Source: Streptomyces liliiviolaceus
GTDB taxonomy: Bacteria; Actinomycetota; Actinomycetes; Streptomycetales; Streptomycetaceae
NCBI RefSeq assembly: GCF_018070025.1
Contig: NZ_JAGPYQ010000002.1
Location: 124,001 to 188,000 of the forward strand
Length of the DNA: 64,000 nt
Direction of reading: 5' to 3'
How positions within the stretch are numbered: the first letter of the stretch is position 1; each line of letters opens with the position of its first letter. Positions 46,444-55,097 of the stretch are shown one piece after another. The position numbers and the translations under genes are program-made. Under the pieces are notes generated by a model. The model saw nothing but the letters and a program-made list of their open reading frames with translations. It did not search any database and had not been told where the DNA came from.

Positions 46444-47376
46444 ATGATGGTCCCCGCAGCACTGTTGCTGCTCGGCGCCCTGGCCGCCGTCCTCGCTCCG
46501 CGCCTGCTCGCGCGGGCGCAGTGGCAGGACCGCGAACCGGTGGTCGCCCTGTGGGCGTGGCAGTGCGTGGTGGTGGCCGTCCTGCTCTGCTGCGCGCTGT
46601 CGATGGCGCTCAGCGCGGCCGCCGCCTGGCAGGCCGTGCGCGGCAGGCTCTTCGCCCCCGCCCCGCACGCGGTGGTGGAGGCCTACGCGCTCGCCGGGGG
46701 CCCCTGGGCCGCGGCGACGGCGGTGACACTGGCGCTCGGCGGGGTGTGGACCGCGGCCATGCTGGCCCGTGAGATCGGCCGGGCCGCGGCCAGGCGACGG
46801 CGCCGCCGCGCCGAACTCGTCGTACGCGCACCGCTGTTGCCGGGGGAGGAGCCGGGCGGTGAGCGGCTGGTCGTCCTGGAGGGGGAGCGCCCCGATGCCT
46901 GGTGGCTGCCCGGCGCCGCGCCCCAACTCGTCATCACCACCGCCGCGTTGCGCCGCCTCAAGGGGCAGCAGCTGGACGCCGTGCTCGCCCATGAGCAGGG
47001 CCACGCGCGCGCCCGGCACAACTGGCTGCTGCACTCCTCGGCGGCGCTGGCGGGCGGCTTTCCGCAGGTCCCGGTGTTCGCGGCGTTCCGTGACGAGATG
47101 CACCGGCTGGTGGAGCTCGCCGCCGACGACATGGCGTCACGCAGGTTCGGCCGGCTGACCACCGCTCTCGCGCTGGTGGAACTCAACGAGGACCGCGGTG
47201 TGTTCGGCCCCTGCCCGACCCCGCAGGCGCATGTTCCGCAGCGGGTCCACCGGCTGCTCACTCCCCCGGACCGCCTCCCGCCCACCCGCAGGCTGAAGCT
47301 CACCGCGGCGGCGGCGCTGGTGCCGGTGATCCCGGTCCTGGTGGCCTTCGGGCCGGGTCTGCGGGCGCTCGGGTGA
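46444..47376 (+). CDS. M56-family membrane metallopeptidase (BlaR1-like)
   Basis: 310 residues. TAGTCT at 46432-46437 lies 6 nt upstream of the ATG with no ribosome site, so the gene is probably leaderless. Several transmembrane helices flank an HExxH zinc motif: LDAVLAHEQGHARARHNW. The end is a terminal membrane segment (AAAALVPVIPVLVAFGPGL). M56 members either sense beta-lactams with a penicillin-binding domain or cleave membrane regulators; here there is no penicillin-binding domain and no BlaI-type repressor next door. Confidence 0.88.
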   Translation: MMVPAALLLLGALAAVLAPRLLARAQWQDREPVVALWAWQCVVVAVLLCCALSMALSAAAAWQAVRGRLFAPAPHAVVEAYALAGGPWAAATAVTLALGGVWTAAMLAREIGRAAARRRRRRAELVVRAPLLPGEEPGGERLVVLEGERPDAWWLPGAAPQLVITTAALRRLKGQQLDAVLAHEQGHARARHNWLLHSSAALAGGFPQVPVFAAFRDEMHRLVELAADDMASRRFGRLTTALALVELNEDRGVFGPCPTPQAHVPQRVHRLLTPPDRLPPTRRLKLTAAAALVPVIPVLVAFGPGLRALG

Positions 47377-47443
47377 ACGCCGCAGGCACGCGCGGCGAAC
47401 CCCTGGTTCGCCTCTGACCCCGTCCGTCGGCGAGGATCGGCGT

Positions 47444-48127
47444 ATGCACTCTCCCGTCGACTCGCCGCCCCACGCGACCGGCCCCGGGATCGCCCTGCGC
47501 GTTGCCACGGCTCTCGCTCTGCCCACCGTGCTGCTGATCGTGCTGGTCACGGCCTCCTGGGACCCGCTCATGGCCCTCGACGGCGACATCGCCCGCACCA
47601 CCCACCGCTGGGCGGTCGACGACCCCGACCTGACCCAGGCGTTCCGCATCCTCACCGACTGGGTGTGGGACCCGTGGACGATGCGGGCCCTGATCGCCGT
47701 CACCGTGCTCTGGCTGGTGCTGCACCACGGCGCGTGGTGGCTCGCCCTGTGGCTGACGGCCACCCTCCTGGTCGCCGGGCTCCTCTCGCAGGGCATCAAG
47801 GCGGCGGTCGACCGCGACCGCCCCGTCTGGCCCGACCCGGTGGACTCCGCCCACTTCGCCGCCTTCCCCTCCGGGCACGCCATGACGGCCACGGTGGCGT
47901 GCGGCCTGCTGCTGTGGGTCCTGCGCCTGTACGGCACGGGGCGCGTCCTGTGGCGTATCGCGGTGGCCGTGGCGGTGGTGTCGGTCGCCGGTGTGGGGTT
48001 CACCCGGATCTGGCTGGGCGTGCACTGGTCGACGGACGTGCTCGCCGGCTGGCTGCTGGGCGCGTCGGCGGTGGCCCTGGCGGTGGTGTCGTACGCCCGC
48101 TGCTTCCCTCCCGCGCGAAGCACATGA
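47444..48127 (+). CDS. PAP2-family phosphatase, membrane
   Basis: 227 residues. Six hydrophobic helices and the PAP2 signature in three parts: KAAVDRDRPVWPDP (KX6RP), FAAFPSGHAMTAT (PSGH) and RIWLGVHWSTDVLAGWLLG (SRX5HX3D-like; the first residue is F-T-R). Members dephosphorylate lipid pyrophosphates or phosphatidic acid at the outer face of the membrane, including undecaprenyl pyrophosphate recycling. GAGGAT 6 nt upstream of ATG could be a -10 element of a leaderless transcript. Confidence 0.92.
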   Translation: MHSPVDSPPHATGPGIALRVATALALPTVLLIVLVTASWDPLMALDGDIARTTHRWAVDDPDLTQAFRILTDWVWDPWTMRALIAVTVLWLVLHHGAWWLALWLTATLLVAGLLSQGIKAAVDRDRPVWPDPVDSAHFAAFPSGHAMTATVACGLLLWVLRLYGTGRVLWRIAVAVAVVSVAGVGFTRIWLGVHWSTDVLAGWLLGASAVALAVVSYARCFPPARST

Positions 48128-48193
48128 TGTACTCCCCTTGCGTGATCGAATAGTTGATCCAACCCGTTCATTGGCGCGATGGAGTTGCTTGTC

Positions 48194-48982
48194 ATGTCGA
48201 CCGGCCCACAGCGGTTCTCGCAGATCGTTACCGACAAGGCGCACCCGGCGCGTGTCTATGACTGGCTGCTGGGCGGCAAGGACAACTATCCGGTCGACGA
48301 GGCGGTGGGCGAGAAGCTGCCGCCCGAGGCGAAGGACGCGGCCCGCCAGAACCGGCAGTTCATGCACCGGGCGGCCGCCTGGCTGGCCACCCAGGGCGTC
48401 GACCAGTTCCTGGACATCGGCACGGGCATCCCCACCGAGCCCAACCTCCACCAGATCGTCCAGGACATCGTGCCGACGGCGAAGGTCGTCTACACCGACA
48501 ACGACCCGATCGTGCTGCGTCACGCCGAGGCGCTGCTGGTCAGCCGTCCCGACGGAGTCACCGACTACATCGAGGCCGATGTGCGGCAGCCGGAGGCGAT
48601 CGTCGAACACGCCCGGCGCGTGCTGGACTTCAGCCGTCCCATCGCGCTGTCGCTGATCGCGCTGATGCACTTCATCCCCGACGAGCAGGACGCCCACTCC
48701 ATCGTGCGCGACCTGGTCGCCACGCTGCCGTCGGGCAGCTATCTGGTGCTGTCGCACGCCGCCTCCGACCTGTATCCGGAACTGGCGGCGCAGGTCACCG
48801 CCGAGTACGCCAAGGGCGGCATCCAGCTCGGCTTCCGCACCCGCGCGGAGGTGGAGCGCTTCTTCGAAGGCCTCGAACTCGTGGCGCCCGGCCTGGTGAC
48901 GGCGACGGAGTGGGACGCCTCGGGCAAGGTGCAGGGGGCCGAGGGCAGCGGCATCTACACGGGCGTGGCCCGCGTCTCCTGA
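48194..48982 (+). CDS. SAM-dependent methyltransferase, DUF574/Methyltransf_19
   Basis: 262 residues from the ATG at 48194 with GGAG upstream; an ATG at 48179 is an alternative. S-adenosyl methyltransferase of the actinobacterial DUF574 type: HPARVYDWLLGGKDNYPVDEAVGEKL at the start, motif I as FLDIGTGIPTEPNLHQIVQ, ADVRQPEAIVEHARRVLDF, and HFIPDEQDAHSIVRDLVATLPSGSYLVLSHAA. The family is multicopy in Streptomyces and its substrates are mostly unknown. Cytosolic. Confidence 0.93.
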   Translation: MSTGPQRFSQIVTDKAHPARVYDWLLGGKDNYPVDEAVGEKLPPEAKDAARQNRQFMHRAAAWLATQGVDQFLDIGTGIPTEPNLHQIVQDIVPTAKVVYTDNDPIVLRHAEALLVSRPDGVTDYIEADVRQPEAIVEHARRVLDFSRPIALSLIALMHFIPDEQDAHSIVRDLVATLPSGSYLVLSHAASDLYPELAAQVTAEYAKGGIQLGFRTRAEVERFFEGLELVAPGLVTATEWDASGKVQGAEGSGIYTGVARVS

Positions 48983-49173
48983 CCGCGGGACCTTCGGCAC
49001 GGGCGGTCGGTACGAACCGGTTGAGACGGTAACTCCCTTACCTGATGCGGTAATTGGCCCCGGGCGTCACGTCTGACGCAGGGACCCCACGGGCAGGCCA
49101 TACGGGAACGAGCCGCCGTGGTCCCGGCGGTTGCGCCTGCCCGCCGGGACCGTACGTCACCGAAGGGACCCCC

Positions 49174-50484
49174 ATGCCCCCTTTCCGTACGCCCTCCTTG
49201 CGCCGCGCCGCATTGGCCCTGACCCTGACGCTCCTGGCGTCGGGGTCGGCGGTCTCCGCGACCACGGCCGCCACCGCGACCGCCGACCCCGCGGCGGCCA
49301 CGGCATCGGCCGGACGCGCCTGGTTCACCTCCTGGGCGCAGTCCCAGCAGGATCTCGCCCCGACTCCCCTGCGCGACCAGTCCGTTCGCATGATCACCCA
49401 TCTCGGGCAGGGCGGCGGGGCGCTGCGGGTCCGGATCCAGAACACCTTCGGTACGACCCCGCTCACCGTGGACGCCGCCACCGTCGGGCACAGCGACGGC
49501 CAGGGCGCGGCCGTCGAGGGCGACGTCCTCGCCGTCACCTTCGACGGGCGGCGCGAGGTCGTCGTACCGGCCGGCGGCGAGGTGTGGAGCGACGCGGCGG
49601 CGCTGAGGACCGAAGCGCAGGACGACGTCGCGGTCTCCCTGTCCGTGTCCGGCACGGTCACGCCCGGACGGCACACCAGCGCCTTCCGCTCCAACTACCT
49701 GACCGCGCCCGGCTCCGGCGACCACACGACCGAGGCGAGCGGCTCCGCGTACACGCAGACCGTCGGCTCCACGTACCTCGTCAGCGCCGTCGACGTGCAC
49801 AACCCGAAGCTCAGGGGCACGATCGTCGCGTACGGCAGCTCGGTGGTCGACGGGACCGGCAGCACCGACTGCGGGCCCGGCTGCACGCCCGAGGGAACCG
49901 ATCACCGCTGGACGGACGATCTCGCCCGCCGCGTGACCGCCGAACTCCCCCGCACCCGGCAGCTCGCGATCGCCAACGCGGGCATCGGGGGCACGACCAG
50001 TTCCGCAGACTGCCCGCGCAATCCGGCCGGTGTCCGGGGGCTCGACGCGGTGTCCCGGCTGGAGCGGGACGTGCTCGCCCTGCACGGGGTGACCGGGGTC
50101 CTCTACTACTACGGCACGAACGACCTCGCCAACGGCTGCGACGCCGAGCTGATCCTGCGCAGCTACGACGAGGTGTTCCAGCGGCTGCGGGCCGCCGGGA
50201 TCAAGGTCTACGTCACACCGATCACCCCGCGCCCCGGCTACACCGACCGGAACAACCTCGACCGCCACGCCGTCGGCACCCACGTCAAGAAGGGGAACAC
50301 CTGCGACGGCACGTGCGACGGGGTGACGGACTTCGACCAAGTCCTCAAGGACCCGCTGAAGCCCAACAGCATCGACCCGGCCTACGACACCGGCGACGGG
50401 ATCCACGCCAACATCGCGGGCCAGCGGGCGCTCGCCGACTACGTCTCCCTGCCGATGCTCCTGTCGTCGACCGCACACCGCTGA
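49174..50484 (+). CDS. Secreted SGNH/GDSL-type hydrolase
   Basis: 436 residues from ATG with GAAGGGA upstream. Signal peptide MPPFRTPSLRRAALALTLTLLASGSAVSA. The first ~170 residues form a beta-rich domain. The SGNH domain then has block I as VAYGSSVVDGTG (serine after GS, replacing GDS), block II NAGIGGTT, block III YYGTNDLANGC, and the D-x-x-H as GDGIHANIAGQ. It likely hydrolyses esters on carbohydrates or lipids outside the cell. Six or more cysteines in the mature part suggest disulfides (DCGPGCTP, CDGTCDG). The GSS replacing GDS makes it a non-canonical member. Confidence 0.85.
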   Translation: MPPFRTPSLRRAALALTLTLLASGSAVSATTAATATADPAAATASAGRAWFTSWAQSQQDLAPTPLRDQSVRMITHLGQGGGALRVRIQNTFGTTPLTVDAATVGHSDGQGAAVEGDVLAVTFDGRREVVVPAGGEVWSDAAALRTEAQDDVAVSLSVSGTVTPGRHTSAFRSNYLTAPGSGDHTTEASGSAYTQTVGSTYLVSAVDVHNPKLRGTIVAYGSSVVDGTGSTDCGPGCTPEGTDHRWTDDLARRVTAELPRTRQLAIANAGIGGTTSSADCPRNPAGVRGLDAVSRLERDVLALHGVTGVLYYYGTNDLANGCDAELILRSYDEVFQRLRAAGIKVYVTPITPRPGYTDRNNLDRHAVGTHVKKGNTCDGTCDGVTDFDQVLKDPLKPNSIDPAYDTGDGIHANIAGQRALADYVSLPMLLSSTAHR

Positions 50485-50547
50485 CGTCACCGCCCGCGCC
50501 CCCGCCGGGTGCCGGATCATCGGTGGGGTCAGAATCAGAGGGTGACC

Positions 50548-52443
50548 GTGCCATCCGAGACCTCACCGCCGCTGCAGACCCTGTGCGGCAGCGCCCCCCG
50601 CAGCCCCTTGCGCGCCTTCCTGCGGACGGAGACCGGCAGTGCCGCGTTCCTGCTGGCGGGCGCGCTCGCCGCGCTCGTCTGGGCCAACGCCGGCGCCGGT
50701 TCGTACGACTCCCTGTGGGAGACCGAGTTGTCGGTCCGCGTCGGCTCGGGCGGTGTCTCCCTCGAACTGCGCGAGTGGCTGAACAGCGGGCTGATGACGC
50801 TGTTCTTCTTCGTCGTCGGTCTGGAGGCGCGCCGCGAGTTCGACATGGGCGAGCTGCGGGAGCGGCGGCGGATCACCCTGCCGCTGCTCGCCGGGCTCAG
50901 CGGCATGCTCGTACCCGTCGCGATCTATCTGGCGGTCAACGCGGGCGAGGACTCCGTGCACGGCTGGGGCGCGGCCATGTCCACGGACACGGCCTTCGCG
51001 CTGGGCATGCTCGCCGTCTTCGGGAACCGGCTGCCCGGCGGCCTGCGGGTCTTCATCCTCACCGTCGCCGTCGTCGACGACTTCCTGGCCCTGGCCGTCA
51101 TCGCCTTCGCGTACAGCGGAGCCATCGCCTGGCCCGCGCTGCTGACCGCGCTCGGCCTGTTCGCGGTCGTGCTGCTGGTGCGCCGCACCCTCGGCATGCG
51201 CGTCCCCTCCCTGTACGCGGTGCTGGGCGTGGCCATCTGGGTGGCGCTGCTCAAGTCGGGGGTGGACCCGGTGGTGACCGGCCTCGCGATGGGACTGCTG
51301 ACGTACGCCCGCCCGGCGGAGCGCGGCGACCTGGAACTGGCCAGCCGGCAGTTCCGGCGCTTCCGCGAGCAGCCGACCCCCGAACTCGAACGGACCGTAC
51401 GGCGCCAGATCGCCTCGACGCTCTCCCCCAACGACCGGCTCCAGCGCATGCTCCACCCCTGGACGAGCTATGTGATCGTGCCGCTGTTCGCCCTCGCCAA
51501 CGCCGGGATCACCCTCAGCGCCGACCAGCTGACCGGCGCGTTCACCTCACCGGTCACCCTCGGCATCCTCCTCGGCTATGTGCTCGGCAAGCCGGTCGGC
51601 ATCATCGGCGCTACCTGGCTCACCACGCGGCTCAGCAAGGGGCGCCTGCATCCGCCGGTCGGCTGGGGCGCCATCTCCGCGGGCGGCACCCTGGCCGGGG
51701 TGGGCTTCACGGTGTCCCTGCTGATCGCCACGCTCGCCTTCGACGGCGACCGGCTGGAGCAGGCGAAGATCGGCATCCTGGGCGCCGTGCTCTGCTCGTT
51801 CCTCCTCGCCTGGCTGGTCACCGCGGTCACCGGCGCCCTGTCCGCGCCGTCCCGGGCCCGCGCCCTGCTGGGCACGGGGCAGACCATCGTCGACCTCAGC
51901 GAACCCGTCGACATGGACCGCGACCACGTACGCGGCCCCCGGGACGCGCCCGTGACGCTCCTGGAGTACGGGGACTTCGAGTGCCCCTACTGCGGGCTGG
52001 CCGAGCCGGTGGTGCGCGAACTGCTCGCCGACTTCGGCGACGTGCGGTACGTGTGGCGGCATCTGCCGCTCCCGGACGTGCACCCGGGTGCGCAGCTCGC
52101 GGCGGAGGCCGCCGAGGCCGCCCACCGGCAGGGCAGCTACTGGGAGATGCACGAGCAGCTGATGCGGCATCAAGGGGATCTGCTGCCGAAGGACCTGCTG
52201 CGCTACGCCGAGGAGATCGGCCTCGACACGGATCGCTTCCGCGCCGACCTCCGGGCCGGTACGGGCGCCGCCAGGGTCGCCGCGGACGTGGAGTCCGCCG
52301 ACCTCAGCGGGGTGTCGGGCACGCCCACGTTCTTCGTCAACGGCCGCCGTCACCACGGCGCCTACGACATCGCCGCGCTGTCCGCGGCGGTGCGCGCCGC
52401 CCGGCAACGGGCCTCGCTCACCGGGACGGGCCGGAAGAACTGA
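50548..52443 (+). CDS. nhaA: NhaA Na+/H+ antiporter fused to a DsbA-like domain
   Basis: 631 residues from the GTG at 50548 (AGAGG 6 nt upstream); GTG 50542 is possible. Residues about 20-430 are an NhaA antiporter with the transport aspartates in DTAFALG and [11 protein letters not shown], plus [25 protein letters not shown] DsbA-like thioredoxin domain follows (about 460-625): [23 protein letters not shown] with CPYC, then [12 protein letters not shown] with the cis-proline. It exchanges Na+ or Li+ for protons at the membrane; the C-terminal domain may sense redox state or handle disulfides. A terminal repeat begins at the stop. Confidence 0.93.
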   Translation: MPSETSPPLQTLCGSAPRSPLRAFLRTETGSAAFLLAGALAALVWANAGAGSYDSLWETELSVRVGSGGVSLELREWLNSGLMTLFFFVVGLEARREFDMGELRERRRITLPLLAGLSGMLVPVAIYLAVNAGEDSVHGWGAAMSTDTAFALGMLAVFGNRLPGGLRVFILTVAVVDDFLALAVIAFAYSGAIAWPALLTALGLFAVVLLVRRTLGMRVPSLYAVLGVAIWVALLKSGVDPVVTGLAMGLLTYARPAERGDLELASRQFRRFREQPTPELERTVRRQIASTLSPNDRLQRMLHPWTSYVIVPLFALANAGITLSADQLTGAFTSPVTLGILLGYVLGKPVGIIGATWLTTRLSKGRLHPPVGWGAISAGGTLAGVGFTVSLLIATLAFDGDRLEQAKIGILGAVLCSFLLAWLVTAVTGALSAPSRARALLGTGQTIVDLSEPVDMDRDHVRGPRDAPVTLLEYGDFECPYCGLAEPVVRELLADFGDVRYVWRHLPLPDVHPGAQLAAEAAEAAHRQGSYWEMHEQLMRHQGDLLPKDLLRYAEEIGLDTDRFRADLRAGTGAARVAADVESADLSGVSGTPTFFVNGRRHHGAYDIAALSAAVRAARQRASLTGTGRKN

Positions 52444-52486
52444 GGAACTGAGGGACTGAGAAACCGAGGGACTGAGGGACTGAGGT
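52437..52486. repeat. Short GACTGAG repeat at the end of nhaA
   Basis: A run of near-copies of GGGACTGAG/GAACTGAG (about 10-11 bp, five or six units, 52437-52486) starts at the nhaA stop codon and spans the space to the TetR gene. Likely a slippage-prone microsatellite. Confidence 0.75.
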
Positions 52487-52504
52487 AGAACCGGCGCCGC
52501 GCGT

Positions 52505-53068
52505 TCAGGCCGCGCGCAGGCCCCGGTCGGCGAAGGCGATCAGCCACTCGAAGCTCTCGTCGATGTCGGCGCTCCACTGGAAGCCGCCCCCCGACTGCAG
52601 TGTGGCGAACCCGTGGCAGAGACTACGGAGCATCCGCAGGGCGTGGTCGACGTCGGGTTCCGCGATGTCGTAGCCGCGCAGCACCACCGTGAACGCGCCG
52701 AGCAGCCGGCGGCTCGCGAGAGCCATCGGGTCGTCCGGGCCGGCCGGTTCCACGCCGATCGTCGCCGCGTACCGGCCGGGATGCTCCAGGACGAAGGCGC
52801 GGAAGGCGCGGGCCGCGGCTCCCAGGGCGTCGCGGCCCGCGTACCCCTGGACCGCGCCCCCGACGGCGTCGGCGGCCTCGCTCATCGCCAGGGCCGCGAT
52901 ACGCCGGTTGAGGTCGTCCTGGCCGCCCACGTGCTTGTACAGGGACGGGGTGCGCACGCCGAGCCGCTCGGCCAGCAGGCCCATCGTCAGCCGGCCGAAG
53001 CCCACCTCGTCGGCGAGGGCCGCCCCGGCCGCGACCACGGCTGCCGGGTCCAGGCCGGCCCTAGGCAC
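52505..53068 (-). CDS. TetR-family regulator
   Basis: 187 residues from the GTG at 53066-53068, which overlaps the stop of the upstream hydrolase (8 bp shared, GTGCCTAG). The helix-turn-helix is at about 24-45 (GFGRLTMGLLAERLGVRTPSLYKHVGGQDDLNRRIAALA). The C-terminal half is a TetR_C-type helical ligand domain (WHG-like). It is the second gene of a hydrolase operon and should bind the TTAGCTAA array upstream of that operon. Confidence 0.92.
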   Translation of the reverse strand: MPRAGLDPAAVVAAGAALADEVGFGRLTMGLLAERLGVRTPSLYKHVGGQDDLNRRIAALAMSEAADAVGGAVQGYAGRDALGAAARAFRAFVLEHPGRYAATIGVEPAGPDDPMALASRRLLGAFTVVLRGYDIAEPDVDHALRMLRSLCHGFATLQSGGGFQWSADIDESFEWLIAFADRGLRAA

Positions 53069-53897
53069 GGGCGGCGTCCGTCCGCAGGAAGTCGAGCACG
53101 AGCGAGAGCACCTCGTCGGGGAACTGGTCGTGGGGGTAGTGTCCGGCGCCCTCGATCATCTCAAGGCGACCGAGGCCGGCCGGCAGGTCACCGACGATCG
53201 CCGAACCCTCGGCGTGCGGGTCGACCCAGTCGGGGTCGAGGGTGCCCATCACGACCAGGACCGGGCAGCGGACGTTGCCGAGCTGCGCTCCGGCGTCGGT
53301 CGGGGCGCTGCGGCCCATGGCCTGCATGGCCTTCATCCGGCCCGGCTCGCGCATCAGGGAGTCGACACGGCCGAGCCGCTCGGCCCAGTGGGCGGGCTTC
53401 GTGCCGGGGTAGGCCACGTCGAGGTACGCGCGCCACTGGCCCACGCTGCCGAAGACGCCGGTGCCGAGCAGCCGGAACATGCCCTGCCGATAGCGCTTGA
53501 GGCGCAGGCCGCCGAGGCTGATCGACTGCTTGCGGGTGAACGGCGCCAGCTCCACGACCGCGGTGACCAGCGAGGGCTCCTGCGCCGCGGCGATGGTGGC
53601 GGCGCCGCCGGAGACCGAGTGGCCGACGAGCACGGCCGGGCCGCCGAGGTGGCGGATCAGGGCGAGCAGGTCGCCGGCGATCGCGGTGCGGCTCCAGGCG
53701 GGCCAGTCGGTACTGGATTCGCCGCAGCCGCGCAGGTCGACGGCGGCGACGCGGTGGCCCGCCGCCACCAGCTGCGGGATCAGCGCGCGGTAGGCGGCGC
53801 GGCTGTCGCCCATGCCGTGCGCGAGGACGATCAGCGGGCCGTCTCCCGCCACCTCGTAAGCGATCGTGCCGCCGTCGACGGCGAGGTACTCGGTCAT
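53061..53897 (-). CDS. Alpha/beta hydrolase
   Basis: 278 residues, ATG start; first gene of the hydrolase-TetR operon. Alpha/beta hydrolase fold: IVLAHGMGDSRAAYRALIPQL (oxyanion), VAAVDLRGCGESSTDW, nucleophile elbow LVGHSVSGGAATI, then VMGTLDPDWVDPH (acid) and EGAGHYPHDQFPD (histidine). Soluble. Substrate unknown; its regulation by its own TetR suggests a detoxification or signal-removing role. Confidence 0.92.
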   Translation of the reverse strand: MTEYLAVDGGTIAYEVAGDGPLIVLAHGMGDSRAAYRALIPQLVAAGHRVAAVDLRGCGESSTDWPAWSRTAIAGDLLALIRHLGGPAVLVGHSVSGGAATIAAAQEPSLVTAVVELAPFTRKQSISLGGLRLKRYRQGMFRLLGTGVFGSVGQWRAYLDVAYPGTKPAHWAERLGRVDSLMREPGRMKAMQAMGRSAPTDAGAQLGNVRCPVLVVMGTLDPDWVDPHAEGSAIVGDLPAGLGRLEMIEGAGHYPHDQFPDEVLSLVLDFLRTDAARA

Positions 53898-53940
53898 GAC
53901 ATCTCCCAGTTCGCACGGGCCGGCTCTCGCCGCCGACCGC

Positions 53941-53978
53941 TTAGCTAATGTTGTTAGCTAAAAGCTAATCCCATTAGC
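53941..53978. promoter_or_regulatory. TetR operator array: TTAGCTAA repeats
   Basis: TTAGCTAA, itself palindromic, occurs at 53941-53948 and 53954-53961, then AAGCTAAT and ATTAGC at 53962-53978, making overlapping inverted repeats. The array lies 44-81 bp ahead of the hydrolase start and is strikingly AT-rich for this genome. It is the best candidate operator for the TetR protein of the same operon. Confidence 0.8.
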
Positions 53979-54281
53979 CGAACGTGTCAATGGGGGTGGG
54001 GCGGTGAATCGCGGCGGAGGCCGAGCAGCGGCCGGTACGTCCTCGTCGAGGCGGGAAGCCCCAACGCGTTCGCCTTCCGGATCCGCCCGCACCACCGGTG
54101 CGGCGATCTCGCCGGAGCGGCGGTCGCGGACGGATCCGTGGCCGCTCCTTCATGGCGACCGACTCGGACAAAACTTTTCCTCTTTGGACCAATCCGTGCA
54201 CCACCGTGGCGACGGATCACCTGCGCAGGCCGTCGACACACGGCCCCCACACGAACCACGGCACGGTGAAAGGGCAGTTGC
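53979..54281. other. Gap before the Ser/Thr-rich membrane protein gene
   Basis: About 300 bp with no gene supported. AGTTGC at 54276-54281 and CAAGGCGGGCG features do not form a clear ribosome site for the ATG at 54282. Likely the promoter of that gene. Confidence 0.35.
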
Positions 54282-55058
54282 ATGACAGGCAAGGCGGGCG
54301 GGGAAGGGCACATACGCCCGGAGCACGGTACGGACGTCATCGACCGCAGCGCGGAAAGCCCGTCCGACGCGTTGGGGTCGGACGCGTTGGGGTCGGACTC
54401 ATCGAAATCCGACGCGCCGGAGTCCACCTCATCGGAGTCCGACTCGGCGGGCGTCGCACCGATATTCGTCGATCCCAGCGGTAGGCGGGCCGGCCGGATG
54501 CGCCGGTTGGGCTGGCTCGTGGCAGCCGGGTGCGTGTGCTCCGCCGCCACCCTGGGTGTCGCGATCGCCGACGGCAACTCCACCGCTCCCTGGCTCCAGA
54601 TACCCGGCGTGCTCGGCGACAGCTTCGAGAACCGGAGTCTGGACGAGGCTCCGGAGTCGCAGCGGCCGGAGTCCGGCGCACCGACCGCCGACGACCCCTC
54701 GTCCACCGCCGCGGGGTCACCGATCCGGCAGCCGTCGAACGACACGGCCCCGGAGGCGATGGGCGGTTCGCCGTCCGGCGAGAAGGGCTCGACCGCCTCG
54801 GCCGGCGAACCGTCCGCGGCCGGCGCGTCCTCGAAGGCGGGCAACACCGGGGCGGCGCCCGCCGATGAGGAGGAAGCGGTCGCCGTGCAGCCCGGCCGCA
54901 CGACGTCCCCCGACCCGGCCCAGGAGGCGACCACGGCTCCGAGCCCGGCCGACTCCACCGCCCCGGACACCTCGGCCGAGCCCTCGCCGACCGAGACGTC
55001 CTCCGGCGGTCTCCTCGACGGTATCGGGGACATCGTCACCGGCCTGTTCGGCAAGTGA
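54282..55058 (+). CDS. Single-pass membrane protein with long disordered Ser/Thr/Pro-rich exterior
   Basis: 258 residues. A short acidic cytosolic region holds a tandem DALGSDALGSD repeat and Ser/Asp-rich stretches. One transmembrane helix follows (RRLGWLVAAGCVCSAATLGVAIA, near 74-96). The remaining 160 residues are disordered, rich in Ser, Thr, Pro, Ala and Glu, and end with a hydrophobic GLLDGIGDIVTGLFGK. I do not recognise a domain. It resembles cell-surface proteins often placed near cell-wall or polysaccharide genes; none is present here. Confidence 0.6.
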   Translation: MTGKAGGEGHIRPEHGTDVIDRSAESPSDALGSDALGSDSSKSDAPESTSSESDSAGVAPIFVDPSGRRAGRMRRLGWLVAAGCVCSAATLGVAIADGNSTAPWLQIPGVLGDSFENRSLDEAPESQRPESGAPTADDPSSTAAGSPIRQPSNDTAPEAMGGSPSGEKGSTASAGEPSAAGASSKAGNTGAAPADEEEAVAVQPGRTTSPDPAQEATTAPSPADSTAPDTSAEPSPTETSSGGLLDGIGDIVTGLFGK

Positions 55059-55097
55059 CGGCTCAACCCGCAGACGCCCCGCTCGTCGACTCCGCCA

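Noticed and set aside
46444..47376. Beta-lactam sensor BlaR1
   Set aside because: The HExxH is present but there is no penicillin-binding domain and no BlaI-type repressor next to it.
49131..52451. 1106-residue plus-strand ORF over the SGNH and nhaA genes
   Set aside because: Arg-rich shadow frame of two well-supported genes.
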